A stretch of 64,000 bases of DNA from Talpa occidentalis. Lineage: Eukaryota > Chordata > Mammalia > Eulipotyphla > Talpidae. Below are positions 10,804 through 20,980 of the stretch, in pieces. Each line of letters opens with the position of its first letter. The stretch's first letter is position 1. The position numbers were made by a program, and so were the translations under genes. The stretch lies in contig NW_023601212.1 of the NCBI RefSeq assembly GCF_014898055.3, forward strand, positions 38,986,329 through 39,050,328. Direction: 5' to 3'. The notes beneath the pieces were generated by a model, which did not search any database, was not told the origin of the DNA, and saw only the letters and a program-made list of their open reading frames with translations.

Positions 10804-11430
10804 CTATTTTCCACTTTTAATTTATTTCTAGTTTCATACCATCATGGTCAGAAAAGATGGTTGTTATGAACTCAAGCTTCTTGAATTGATTGAAACTTAT
10901 TTTGTAGTCTAACATGGGATCTATTCTGGAGAGTGTCCCTGGTATACTTAAGAAGAATGTGTATTCTTTTTTTTTTTAAGATTTATTTATTTATACAATA
11001 ATGGGGGGTACAGGCCAGAGGCGCGGGAGTGTGAGAGAATTCACCAGAGACAGAGCGGGAAGCAGTACAGGAAGATAGACCAAAAACACTGCTGAGGGGA
11101 GCAGCGGGCAAGACAGAAGAGGTCTGCCGTGCCATGTGGGTATCTCCCTGGCCAGCCAGGAATCAAACCCGCATTGCAGAGTCTGCGGACAGCTTCACAG
11201 TGCTGCGCTCAACCCGCTGTGCCACCAGGGTCGCCCTGTATTCTTCTTTCGGATGGAATGTTCTGTATATATCTATTAAGACCATCTACTCTAATATGTT
11301 GTTTAAGGCTGATGTTTCCTTGTTGATTTTCTGTCCGATGATCTGTCCATAGATATGAGTAGGGTAGTAAAGTTCTGTTATCTTATATTGCTGTCAATTT
11401 CTCCCTTTAATATTTGCTTTATATGCGTGA
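10804..11430 (-). repeat. Antisense L1 ORF2 fragment interrupted by a SINE
   Basis: 10,818-10,972 and 11,237-11,430 read as reverse-complemented L1 ORF2, for example GGAATGTTCTGTATATATCT and CCTTGTTGATTTTCTGTC. Confidence 0.85.
10973..11236 (-). mobile_element. tRNA-derived SINE in the L1
   Basis: TGTATTCTT at the left border recurs at the right border (11,237). Confidence 0.9.
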
Positions 11431-11464
11431 ATATATTCTGTGGAATTAGTCATTAAATGATTTG

Positions 11465-11790
11465 TTGTGTACCACAGAGTGTGTCTGTCTCTATTGATGG
11501 TCACACCAGTTTCTGCCAGGTTAGCACCTCAGCAGGGCATGGAGAAACTTGATAAAATCAGCAGTCTTTCCATTCTCCAGATTAATCTGAATGGGGTTCA
11601 TCTTAAAGAGGAGATCAGGATAGAAGATGGTATGAGCCTCATAGGTGACCAGCTGAGGAATTCCTTTGGTGCCCACAAAGACTTTTCTCTCTTTGAACAA
11701 CTTGTCCTTGATCTCTTTAGAAGTAATAGGATGGGCAACAGAGTAACCTTTAGTATCACAGGTCAGACAGACTTGTGGACCTTGACATTG
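11465..11790 (-). pseudogene. RPS4X: Ribosomal protein S4 (RPS4X-like) retrocopy fragment
   Basis: Read on the minus strand, the middle of RPS4X is recognisable: [12 protein letters not shown], then [20 protein letters not shown], then YPDLLFK and [14 protein letters not shown], followed by sequence matching GGANLGRIGVI with a small frame shift. Start, end and introns are absent, so this is a broken piece of a processed copy covering the central S4/KOW part. A 119-codon open frame survives across it, but without the gene's start or end it is not a gene. It abuts the poly(A) tract of the SNRPD1 retrocopy, on the same strand. No own poly(A) tail is seen. Confidence 0.85.
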
Positions 11791-12129
11791 ACCTTTTTTT
11801 TTTTTTGGCCCTACACTTACATTTATTAAAAACTGACATAAACAAACAAAACCTGTACCAAAAATTCCCAAATCACATATCACTTTGAAACAGTAATCTT
11901 AAGAGACATTATTGCCTGGACCCTCTCTTCTTCTTCCTTTTCCTGCAACAGCTTCCCTTTTTTTAGATTTAACCTTTGGTTCAACGTGCAGGAGTAGTGT
12001 ATCCAGAGGTAATCTATTTGGCAGAATAAAATATCGGATGTTATTTCCTCAAGTACTCAGTGTTTCCAGTTACACAAGTTCTCTGTTCTTCTGGGTCATT
12101 TTAACAGCTTTAAGAAATATATTTGGGGG

Positions 12130-12314
12130 TATTTAAAAAAAAAAAAAAAAAGACAATTCACTCCCTGCTCTGAATTTTACTGTATAGCTTTCTATACCAA
12201 ACATTTTAGAACACACTGAAAATGTTCTCCTTGTTGCTTTGCCTGGAGTAACCATTGGTCGCCACAGTCAGCCTTTTTGTACTTCTCATCAAGAAGGAAA
12301 AAAAAAAAAAAAAA
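12130..12314 (+). mobile_element. Unidentified polyadenylated retroinsertion
   Basis: About 150 bases of unrecognised sequence with A-runs at both ends. It is bounded by perfect copies of AAGAAATATATTTGGGGG at 12112-12129 and 12315-12332. The duplication and the A tail point to L1-driven insertion of an unknown RNA; tail position suggests plus orientation. Confidence 0.65.
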
Positions 12315-12328
12315 AAGAAATATATTTG

Positions 12329-12602
12329 GGGGCCTCTCTGGTGGCGCAAAGGATTAGGACGCAACCTATGAAGCGATCCACAGCCACTGCAGCATGGGTT
12401 CAATTCCTGGCCAGGGAGATACCCACATGGTGCAGCAGACCCCTCCTAACTTGCCCGCTGCTCCCCTCAGCAGTGTATTTCAGTCAGTCCGCCTGTTCTG
12501 TTCCCCACTCTGTCTCTGGTGAATCCTCTCACCTACCACACTTCTGGCCTGTACCCCAGTTCTTGTGTGCATAAATAAATAAATCTTTAAAAAAAAGAAA
12601 GA
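12329..12602 (+). mobile_element. tRNA-derived SINE inserted in the SNRPD1 pseudogene
   Basis: Older type. The right duplication AAGAAATGTATTTGTG (12603-12618) matches the left AAGAAATATATTTGGG at 14 of 16 bases. Confidence 0.92.
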
Positions 12603-12769
12603 AAGAAATGTATTTGTGTGGACATCTTCTCCTGTGATTGTTCCACGGTTCTGTATTCCATCTGTAATTTGATTGTTTCTGTCTCATGACTATTTTTTAT
12701 CAAAAACCTCATGAGCTCATCCTAGTGGCATCGTCCCCTTAGGCATGGAAGAAGGGCCACCTCTTCACA

Positions 12770-13410
12770 GTATTTTATGCTTTTGATGTCACATTTTGCA
12801 ATTTTAAAATTTGGTATATCTCTTATCAAATTATGGTAGTTATAATTAATTTATTATTTGTGTCATATAACTGTCACTTATTTTATAAGGATTAATCTAT
12901 TACCTTTGCTATACAGTTCTTTTTACTACTGAGATTTTTTTCCTTCAAATGTTGTCTTGTTACTCATTTAGAACTTTTTTTTTTTTAAGATTTATTTATT
13001 TATACAAGAACTTGGGTACAGGCCAGAGGCACAGAAGGGAGAGAGGATTCACCAGAGACAGAGTGGGAAGCAGAACAAACAGACGGACTGAAAGCGCCTC
13101 TGAGAGGAGCAGTGGGCAAGACAAGAGAGGTCTGCCACACGATGTGGTTATCTCCCTGGCCGGCCAGGAATCAAACCGGCTCTGCAGAGGCTGTGGACAG
13201 CTTCACAGCGCTGTGCTCAACTTGCTGCGCCACCAGGGAGGCCCTAGAGCTATTTCTTTTCAGCTTTAAGAAGTCCCTTTGACACTTCTTTAATTTTTTT
13301 TTCTTTAACATTACTCGTAAGGTCAGTTAGTGGTGATGAACTCCTTTTGCAGGTCTGGAAAACTATCTGTCTATCCATCAATTTGCCAGGTAAAGGATTT
13401 TTTTTTAAAG
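12770..13410 (-). repeat. Antisense L1 and AT-rich DNA with one SINE
   Basis: 13,255-13,390 matches reversed L1 ORF2 (TTAGTGGTGATGAACTCCTT). 12,780-12,970 is AT-rich and probably also L1. The SINE at 12,970-13,244 separates them. Confidence 0.6.
12970..13244 (-). mobile_element. tRNA-derived SINE
   Basis: Body complete with reversed B box GGAATCAAACC. Flanks TTTAGAACTTTT and CTAGAGCTATTT are only partly alike. Confidence 0.88.
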
Positions 13411-13734
13411 ATTGTTTTTTTTATTTTTTTTTAATAGAGGCATGTTTTATTTTATTTATTTATTTGTTTGTTTGTTTGTTTTGTTTATACAAGCACTGGG
13501 TACAGTCAGAAGCGTGGGAGGGTGAGAGAATTCACCAGAGCCAGAGCGGGGAGCAGAGCAGGCAGAAGGACCGAAGTACACTGCTGAGGGGAGCAGCGGG
13601 CGGCAGGAGAGGTCTGCGCACCACGTAGGACCCTCCTCCGGTGGCCGGGGAGCAGCCGGGGATCGAACCGGCGCATAGAGGTTGCGGGTAGCTTCACAAC
13701 CCAGCGCTCAACCGCTGCGCCACCGGGGAGGCCC
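13409..13734 (-). mobile_element. tRNA-derived SINE, younger type with tail extension
   Basis: The reversed tail holds TAGAGGCATGT at 13435-13445, complement of the extension in the copy at 9,355. A long (ATTT)/(GTTT) run follows. Confidence 0.92.
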
Positions 13735-13735
13735 A

Positions 13736-13983
13736 GATTTATTTGTTTTTATCCAAGAGCTGGGGTACAGGCCAGAGGAGCGGAAAGGTGAGAGGGTTCA
13801 GGGAGCAGAACAGGCAGATGACCAAAATACAATACACTGCTGAGAGGAGCAGTGAGCGCGACAGGAGAGGTCTGCCACACCATATGGGAATCTCCCTGGC
13901 TGGCTGGGAATTGAACCCATGTTGCAGAGGCTGCGGACAGCTTCACAGAGCTTCACTCAACCCACTGAGCCACCGGGGAGGAC
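13736..13983 (-). mobile_element. tRNA-derived SINE
   Basis: Slightly shortened (a deletion near 13,800). It directly follows the previous SINE, and the flank GAAGGATTC resembles AAAGGATTT at 13,393. Confidence 0.87.
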
Positions 13984-14003
13984 CGAAGGATTCTTTTTTT
14001 AAA

Positions 14004-14277
14004 AAAGATTCATTTATTTATGCATACAAGAGCTGGGGCACAGACCAGAGATGCGGGGAGGGGTGGGGAGGTGAAAGGATTCACCAGAGACGGAGTGGAG
14101 AACATAACAGGCAGATTGACTGAAATACACTGCTGAGGGGAGCAGCAGGGGAGACAAGAGAGGTCTGCCTCGCCATGTGGATTTCTCCCTGGCTGGCCGG
14201 GGATCAAACTCGTGCTGCAGAGGCTGCGGATTGCTTCATAGTGCGGTGCTTAACCCCTTGCACCACCAGGGAGGACC
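14004..14277 (-). mobile_element. tRNA-derived SINE, older type
   Basis: Third copy in a row of the same orientation; complete from tail to GGGAGGACC head. Confidence 0.9.
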
Positions 14278-14860
14278 CCAAGTAAAGTATTCTTGGTGCA
14301 AGATTTTTTCCTTTCAAAATTTTGAATATCTTGGGCCTCCCCGGTGGCGCAGCGGTTGAGCGCTGGGTTGTGAAGCTGCCCGCGGCCTCTATGGCGCTGG
14401 TTCGATCCCCGGCTGCTCCCGGCCACCGGAGGAGGGTCCCACATGGCGCACAGACCTCTCCTGCCGCCCGCTGCTCCCCTCAGCAGTGTACTTCGGTCCT
14501 TCTGCCTGCTCTGCTCCCCGCTCTGGCTCTGGTGAATTCTCTCACCCTCCCGCGCTTCTGACTGTACCCAGTGCTTGCATAAATAAATAAATAAATAAAC
14601 AAACAAACAAACAAACAAATAAATAAATAAATGTTAAAAAAAATTTTTTTAATATCTCATGGCAATCCCATCTGGCCTTTAACGTTTTTGCTGAAAAATC
14701 TGCTGATAGTTTATGCCAGGGAGGGTGTATGTAACAAGTTTTTTTCCCTGAATTTTGAAAAACTTTCACTTTGACCTTATGAGCAGGAAAACCCAAGAGA
14801 AAGAGTCTCTGGGTGCAGACCATGGCACAAAGCTCATACTGGTATTGCTTTTGTTGTTAA
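14278..14860 (-). repeat. Antisense L1 ORF2 fragment split by a SINE
   Basis: 14,285-14,332 (TATTCTTGGTGCAAGATTTT) and 14,645-14,815 (GCTGAAAAATCTGCTGATAG) are consecutive pieces of reversed L1 ORF2. Confidence 0.85.
14333..14640 (+). mobile_element. tRNA-derived SINE, younger type
   Basis: Very close to the consensus of the younger type, with a tail of AAAT then AAAC repeats. Flanks GAATATCTT and TAATATCTC. Confidence 0.93.
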
Positions 14861-14864
14861 TTTA

Positions 14865-15235
14865 TGTGTGCGACAGTTGAGGGTGCGAGCTCTGGAGCCA
14901 GCTTCTTGGGGTCAGGTCCGCGCTCTGCAGTTGGCCAGTGGAGCTGGTGAAGAACATTTTCTTCTCCACCCTGGATCTCAAGTTTGTGCATTTCCTCACT
15001 AGTTTTCCTGCCCAGTATATGAGTTACTACATGCAATGAGATGCTTGTAACAATGCCTGAGATACGGCCAGTGCTCATTAATGTTATTGTTATTTGCTAT
15101 TATTTTGTTTTACCATGTGGCAGTTATAAACACAGGTGCTGGGTTTGAATTCTGATTCTACCATGTACTGGCTATGAGGCATCAAGCTAATGAGGCAATT
15201 CTTGTGCCTCAGTTTCCCTTTCTTCTAAAAGGCCT
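14865..15235 (-). repeat. Two MIR elements, both minus orientation
   Basis: 14,870-15,085 has GCTCTGGAGCCAGCTTCTTGG to CAATGCCTGAG order of a reversed MIR. 15,115-15,228 repeats the pattern (GGGTTTGAATTCTGATTCTACC, GTGCCTCAGTTTCCC). Confidence 0.75.
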
Positions 15236-15239
15236 ATGC

Positions 15240-15510
15240 GGGCCTCCCTGGTGGCGCAAGGGGTTGAGAGGCAGCCTGTGAAGCAGCCTGCAGCTTCTGC
15301 AGCACGAGTTCGATCCCCTGTCTGGCCAGGGAGCAAACCCACATGATGCAGCAGACCTCTCCTCGCCCACTGCTCCCCTCAGCAGTGTACTTCAGTCAAT
15401 CTGCCAGTTCTGTTTCCCACTCTGTCTCTGGTGAATCTTCTCACCCCCCATGCCTTGGCCTGTAACCCAGCTCTTGTTTGCGTAAATAAATCTTTAAAAA
15501 AAAAATAAAT
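15240..15510 (+). mobile_element. tRNA-derived SINE, older type
   Basis: Flanked by AAAAGGCCTATGCGG and AAAAGGCCTATAGG. Confidence 0.92.
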
Positions 15511-17238
15511 AAAAGGCCTATAGGTATGGATGTGACAGTTGTGGTGCCACCTCCATAGCCTGCGTCACTGGGTGACTAGGCTGACTAGATGCCTGGCACA
15601 GTGACTACGCTCCTTATGATCAGCCACTGTGCTTTCAGGTTCTACCCCAAGATTGTGCAATCATAGCTGCAGGGAATTTGGGGGCTGGAGGGAAAGAAAG
15701 GAAAATTAAATCTTTGCCTGGTTGGGACCCATTCTGTTCCACAGAAAGAGGGAGGGCCTTTGGACCTCCAGGGAGAGACACTCAGTTCTCCCAGGACTCA
15801 TCCCCCTTTCCCAAACCCAGCCACAGACCTTTATCAGCCAGAAGGAGGGGGTGCCCCTGCAAGGGACTTGAGGAAGGGGAATGAGAGGGCAGCAACTATC
15901 AGAAAGGCCCACTCCTCTTTCCAATGGCAACGAACTTGGACCAGAAAATGATAATGATTGTAGTAATGCAGATCCTTGGAACATTTTCTTTCTATACTTC
16001 TTGTTGCTGTGCAAAGGCACAGAGAGGTGACCCCCACTTGCTCAAGCTCCTTGCCCACCCCCCACAGTCAGGGGACAGTTGAGCCAGAATTTGAGTCTGA
16101 GTCACAGCTGGGTCCCAGCCTTCTTTAAACAACTTTGCTATGTTGCAGGATACAAGTACAATTGAGGCTTGAACAGGCCTCAAGAAGTAGGGTTTGGAAC
16201 ACTGACTTCTTGAGCAGTCACAAATCCACTTGTAATTTGTAGTCCACCCCCTTCATATGTGCAGATTCCACATCTTCGAACTCAACCAGTTCAATCTGTG
16301 AATCTGCAATCCACAGATAGGAAAAAAATTTCACGTATCGGTGGACCTGCACAGTTCAAAACCTTGTTGATCAAGGGTCAGTTGTATTACTTGGGATTAT
16401 TAACAATATCTAACATGTATATGGTGCTCACTGTGCCCAGCACTGCCCTGACCGCCTCTCATTTGGGAATTCTCCTTGAAAAACTGCTTTGAGTTAGGGA
16501 ATCCTATTGTCTCCATTTGACAGATAGGGAAGCTGAGGCTCAGAAAGCGAATGACTTGTATAAAGTCATCCAATCAGCAGTGGCATTGCTGGGATTATAC
16601 TCCTGCAAAGTCCAAAGTTTTGCGCTGCTTCTGTCCAAAAAACGAGGACCTCTCCTACACCCCACCCCAATACACACTCAGAAGGTGGGAACTACATTCA
16701 CTGCCAGGCCCTCAGCCCAGGTCTCATTGACCTTCAAACTGACCCTTCTCTTGGGGCCCTGAGATATTTTCAGGCAGTAAATAAAACCCAGAAGCCTGGG
16801 CCCAGCGCCCTGGAATCTGAAACTCAAGGCCTGTTTGGCTGAAAAATTCATGAGCCCAAAAGCTGCAGTGGGGTCAGAGAACAGAGCAGCTCTGTGTGAC
16901 CAACAGCCCACCCCCTGCTGCAACCTACCCAGTCCCCAGAGGCTATGGCCTTGCCCCAGTTCCTCCTAGATGCCTGCAGCCTGCTTCTAGATCCCTTCTC
17001 CAAACCAGGGAGACCTTGTAAAGGGATCACTCTGAAAATCACTGTTGTATGTCCCTCCCTCCCTCTCACACCCCTCATGGTTCCCCATTGCCTTGGGGTT
17101 GCTCTGCCTGGCAACCCCTGCTGACCTACCTCTCCCATGAGGCTCTACTTGAACCCACTGACTTCCCTAATTGCAGTTCCTCTTTGTTTTTTGCTCTTTC
17201 CTCTGGCCCCTGACCCCTCCAGTGCCCCATGCCTGATT

Positions 17239-17270
<32 letters not shown>

Positions 17271-17380
17271 GCTTTCTTCACTTTCTCATTCAGTTCTCAA
17301 GTCTCCACCCCATGTCTAGTTCAGATCCCTGCTCTGGGCCTTCCCAGTGTCCCTGGTCCCCTTCACAGCTGTTTTGTATC
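15511..17380. other. Intergenic stretch with one MIR
   Basis: Mostly without recognised repeats. A plus MIR spans about 16,395-16,625 (ATTTGACAGATAGGGAAGCTG). A 25-base T run is at 17,246. Short open frames lack homology or splice context and are not called. Confidence 0.5.
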
Positions 17381-17398
17381 ATAAAACTTTTATTGTGG

Positions 17399-17656
17399 GG
17401 GCCTCCCCAGTGGCGCAGCGGTTGAGTACTGGGTTACGAAGCTGCCCACAGCCTCTGCAGCACCGGTTCGATCCCCAGTCGCCAGCAAGGGTCCCACATG
17501 GCACGCAAACCTCTCCCTTCAGCAGTGTACTTCGTCACTCTGCCTGTTCTGTTCCCCGCTCTGGCTCTGGTGAATTCTCTCACTGCCCCCCCCCACCCCT
17601 GCACTTCTGACTTGTACCCAGCGCTTGCATAAAATAAATAAATAAATATTTAAAAA
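17399..17656 (+). mobile_element. tRNA-derived SINE, younger type
   Basis: Duplication AAAACTTTTATTGTGG at 17383-17398 and 17657-17672. A short internal deletion near 17,515 removes the CTGCTGCCC segment. Confidence 0.93.
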
Positions 17657-17659
17657 AAA

Positions 17660-17940
17660 ACTTTTATTGTGGTAAAATATGAATAATGTTAAATTTACCA
17701 TTTTATCCATTTTTTGTGTCCATCTCAGGACGTTAAACACATTCACAGTGTTGTGCACCCACTGTGCCCAAGACTCTCTTCACTTTCCTCAACGGAAACT
17801 CTGTCCCTCAGTCTCTAGCACCTACAATTCTACCTTCTGTGTATATTAATTTGACTCTTCTAGTAACCTTGTAAAGTAGAATCATACATATTTGTCCTCT
17901 TGTGAATGGTTTATAAATCTATTTTTTGAGATATAGTTTT
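17660..17940 (+). repeat. L1M-type 3' UTR fragment
   Basis: Reads as the L1M 3' UTR: CATTCACAGTGTTGTGCACC, GAATCATACATATTTGTCC. Confidence 0.75.
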
Positions 17941-18022
17941 AATTACTCAATAAGCATATTAAAACATTCTCAGAGAGAGTGAGAGAAAAAGAGAACACTA
18001 TGGGTAAAAAAAAAGTCTCCAT

Positions 18023-18275
18023 GGGCCTCCCTGGTGGTGCAGGTTGTTAAGTCTCAGCACTGTCAAGCTATTGCCAGAACCAGGGAGTTGACCCACATGG
18101 CACAGCAGACCTCTCCTGTCTAACTTGCTGCTCCCCTCAGCAGTGTATTTCAGTCAATCTGCCTGTTCTGTTCCCCACTCTGTCTCTGGTGAATCCTCTT
18201 ACCCATGCCCCCCACACCTCTGGACTAGACCCCAGTCCTTATATGCACAAATAAATAAAATAAATCTTTAAAAAA
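18023..18275 (+). mobile_element. tRNA-derived SINE, older type, B box deleted
   Basis: The stretch from the A box to GACCCACATGG is shortened, losing most of the B box. Confidence 0.88.
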
Positions 18276-18280
18276 TGAAA

Positions 18281-18560
18281 AGGGCCTCCCCTGGTGGTGC
18301 AGGGGGTTGAACGCGGCGCTGTGATGATGCTGTCCGCAGCCTCTGCAGCCCCAGTTCAATCCCAGCTGGCCAGTGAGGATCCCACATGGTGCTGCAGACC
18401 TCTCCTGTCTCTCACCCACTGCTCCCCTCAGTAGTGTATTTCGTCAGTGTGCCTGTTCTGTTCCCTGCTCTGACTCTGATGAATCCTCTCACCCTCCTGC
18501 ACATCTGGCCTGTAGCCCAGTTCTCCTATAAAAATAAATAAATAAATCTTTTTAAAAATA
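18281..18560 (+). mobile_element. tRNA-derived SINE, intermediate type
   Basis: Follows directly on the previous SINE. Its head (GGTTGAACGCGGCGCTGTG) mixes features of the two types. Confidence 0.88.
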
Positions 18561-18636
18561 AATAAATAAATGAAAGGCTTCATCCTGGCCCCTCTGATGA
18601 CCTCGGGCATATTCGGATCTTCTTCTGCAAAGTAAC

Positions 18637-18642
18637 GTGTGT

Positions 18643-18726
<84 letters not shown>
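18637..18726. repeat. (GT)n(GA)n compound microsatellite
   Basis: GT repeats to about 18,688, then GA repeats to 18,726, with a sharp switch. Confidence 0.97.
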
Positions 18727-18730
<4 letters not shown>

Positions 18731-18829
18731 TGTTATTTCCTCTCTTTCCCATCAAGACTAAAGGACTAAATACAACTTGCTGTTTTTCCTCACCAATATG
18801 ACTTAAAGTCTAGATGTGTTATCGTTGGG

Positions 18830-19330
18830 TACGGCTGGCAGGCTGTGAAGCATAAGTGGGTTGTGAATTCAGATTCCATGGATTCAAATCCTTGTACCCA
18901 AATTCACTCACTAACTGTGTGACTGTGAGTAAATTACTTGACCTTGCTATGTCAGTTTTCCCAACTGGAAAATGGTTATAAAGATTTATTTTTTTAAGAT
19001 TTATTTTACTTATTCATACAAGAACTGGGGTACAGGCCAGAGGTGTTGGGGGTGAGAGCATTTACCAGAGACGGAGTGGGGAACTGAACAGGTAGACTGA
19101 AATACACTGATAAAGGGAGCAGTGGGCAAGACAGGAGAGGTCTGCTGTGCCATGTGGGTATCTCCCTGGCTGGGGATCACACTTGTGCTGCAGTGGCTGT
19201 GGATAACTTCATAGGTTGTGTCTTAACCCCTTGTGCCACCAGGGAGGCCCTGGTTATAAAGATTTAATGTAAAACACTTAATACCCTGTCTGATGCTGAG
19301 TAAAGGCTCTATAAACATTCCCTCTTGTTA
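18830..19330 (-). repeat. MIR interrupted by a SINE
   Basis: 18,840-18,988 and 19,251-19,320 are the two halves of one reversed MIR. Confidence 0.75.
18989..19250 (-). mobile_element. tRNA-derived SINE inside the MIR
   Basis: Perfect 16-base duplication TGGTTATAAAGATTTA at 18973-18988 and 19251-19266. Confidence 0.95.
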
Positions 19331-19379
19331 TAACCTGCAGGGCCACCTCCTTTGTTTGACTATTAAATTCTTTCCATTT

Positions 19380-20110
19380 TAAAAAAGGAAATATATATTA
19401 AGAAAGAGCAGAAGTCAATTAACTGTTACAAACTGAACCCACTGGTAACCACAAGCCTGTTTCCAGTACCCCTTGTTACCCCCACCCCCCAGCCTCCCTT
19501 CTGGCCCCACCAGAACCTATCACCTGCAAAGAGGACTGCTAGGTTTCTTCTGTTACAGGTTGATTAGCCACGCCTGTCCTACAACTTCAACAAGTGTCTG
19601 GCTTCCCCCACCCCTCAGCATAATGCCTATTTTGAGATGTATCCATACTGTTGCACTTACTGATAGTTCATGCTCTTTAGGGCTGGAGTGTTCCCTGTAT
19701 GGCTCAGTTTGTTGACTCATCCACCTGCTGATGAATAATTGGGTTGCTCCCAGTTTTTGGCCATTATGAATAAAGCTGCTATGAACATGTGGTTTTTTTT
19801 TTTCTTTTCTTTTAGTAGTTCTGTTTTGGGGTGGGAAGGTAAATACCTAGGAATAGAAGAACTGGGACATATAGCAGGTGACTGTTTAACTTTAAAAAAA
19901 AATTGGGAAGTAGTTGCATCTTTTTGCATTTCCACTGGTGAGTGTGTATGGTACGTTGTTGAATTTTAATTTGCTTTTCCTCATGACATCATTCTTTTTA
20001 TCCACTGCATGGCATTCTCTCTTGGGACAACACCATTGTGTTGTATGCATCCTCTGTTGGTGAACACCTCTGTTCTCCCCCATTTTTTACAGTAACTGTC
20101 AGAGCTACAG
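19380..20110 (+). repeat. L1M-type 3' UTR fragment
   Basis: GCTCCCAGTTTTTGGCCATT and GAATAAAGCTGCTATGAAC near 19,745-19,790 are typical. The part before about 19,440 and after 20,000 is less certain. Confidence 0.65.
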
Positions 20111-20469
20111 GTAACACCCTTTGGCATGTGCTTGGCATGTACACATACCTTCGATGGCTTATTTAGGATTAATGGTAGAGAAGACTCATACCGGGTGAAC
20201 ACGATTTGGATTTAATCTTTCTGCCAGAGAACACTCTGGCCCACAGTGTTTGCTTATACGGCTTGATGTTACCAAACTCTAACATTCTTGCCATTTTGAT
20301 GAATGAAGAAATGCATCTTTTTGTCTGTTCACTGACAAACAACGTTTATTATCTATGTGATGAAGGAAAGAATGAATGGATGAATGGGCCCATGAATGAC
20401 TTCTCCTTGCCCCCCCAACACACGGTGAAGTGTGCTGGGGAGAGCAGAGACGGGAAACAAAGGTTGGAG

Positions 20470-20980
20470 CCCCACCCTCCCCTCCCCGGCCCTGCCCTCG
20501 ACCCCGCCCCCCGCTCGGGTGCCTTCTTTGGAGGTTGCGCGCCGGGACTGGCCAGACGGGCTGGCGGGGCGGGGCGGGGCGGGGCCGGGCCCGGGGCGGG
20601 GCGCTGCAGCCGGCGGAGCTTCCCGCCCGCGCGGGCTGGGGTCGCGCTGGCTCGGACTCTCCTCCCTGCCCGCCGCTACCATGGAGGACCCGCGGAAGGA
20701 CGGAGCCTACGGTAGGAGCAACCTCTGCCCGGGGGTCGCCTCTACTGAGTTGATGGATTTTGGGGGAGGGGACAGACATCTGAGCTCTTACATACCCGCG
20801 CTGCAGCTGAAGCTCTCCAGCCCGCCTTTCCCCTCTGTGCAGAGAGTCTGCAACCCCCTTGCTCCCGTCGGGTCGCTTCGTGTTCCCTCCCGGGAGCCCT
20901 CGCCCCCCTACCGGCTGATGGGCCGGGACGCACGGCGCATGCTCTACTCAGAGAGGTCCCGTTATCTGGGCGGCTCAGAT
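20470..20980 (+). promoter_or_regulatory. SLC44A2: SLC44A2 upstream promoter (P1) and CpG island
   Basis: Very GC- and CpG-rich, with four overlapping GC boxes (GGGGCGGGG units) at 20,565-20,585 and another at 20,593. No TATA box. It surrounds exon 1a, as expected of a broad Sp1-type promoter. Confidence 0.8.
20681..20711 (+). CDS. SLC44A2: SLC44A2 exon 1a (P1 first exon)
   Basis: Encodes [10 protein letters not shown] plus one base, in a CTACC-ATG-G context, with donor GTAGGA. Joined to exon 2 it gives the longer-range P1 protein of 703 residues. It is separated from P2 by 17.3 kb. Confidence 0.92.

Larger units (their letters stand above)
11794..12770 (-). pseudogene. SNRPD1: SNRPD1 (Sm D1) processed pseudogene, split by two later insertions
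   Basis: A near full-length retrocopy read on the minus strand. The start codon matches 12718-12720; RFLIK and SHETETIK correspond to RFLMK and SHETVTIE of Sm D1. After the insertions it resumes with LKAVKMTQKNREL, then [20 protein letters not shown] and [16 protein letters not shown]. The stop TAA corresponds to 11909-11911, followed by 3' UTR, AATAAA and a 13-base A tail (plus-strand T's at 11794-11806). The C-terminal Arg-Gly repeat is shortened and in-frame stops are present, so it is dead. Sequence at 12,130-12,314 and 12,333-12,602 is inserted DNA. No introns, which shows retrotransposition. Confidence 0.9.

Noticed and set aside
11521..11883. 120-codon reverse open frame as a real gene
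   Set aside because: It joins the RPS4X fragment to SNRPD1 3' UTR and poly(A) sequence, so it is a chance chimera of two dead retrocopies.
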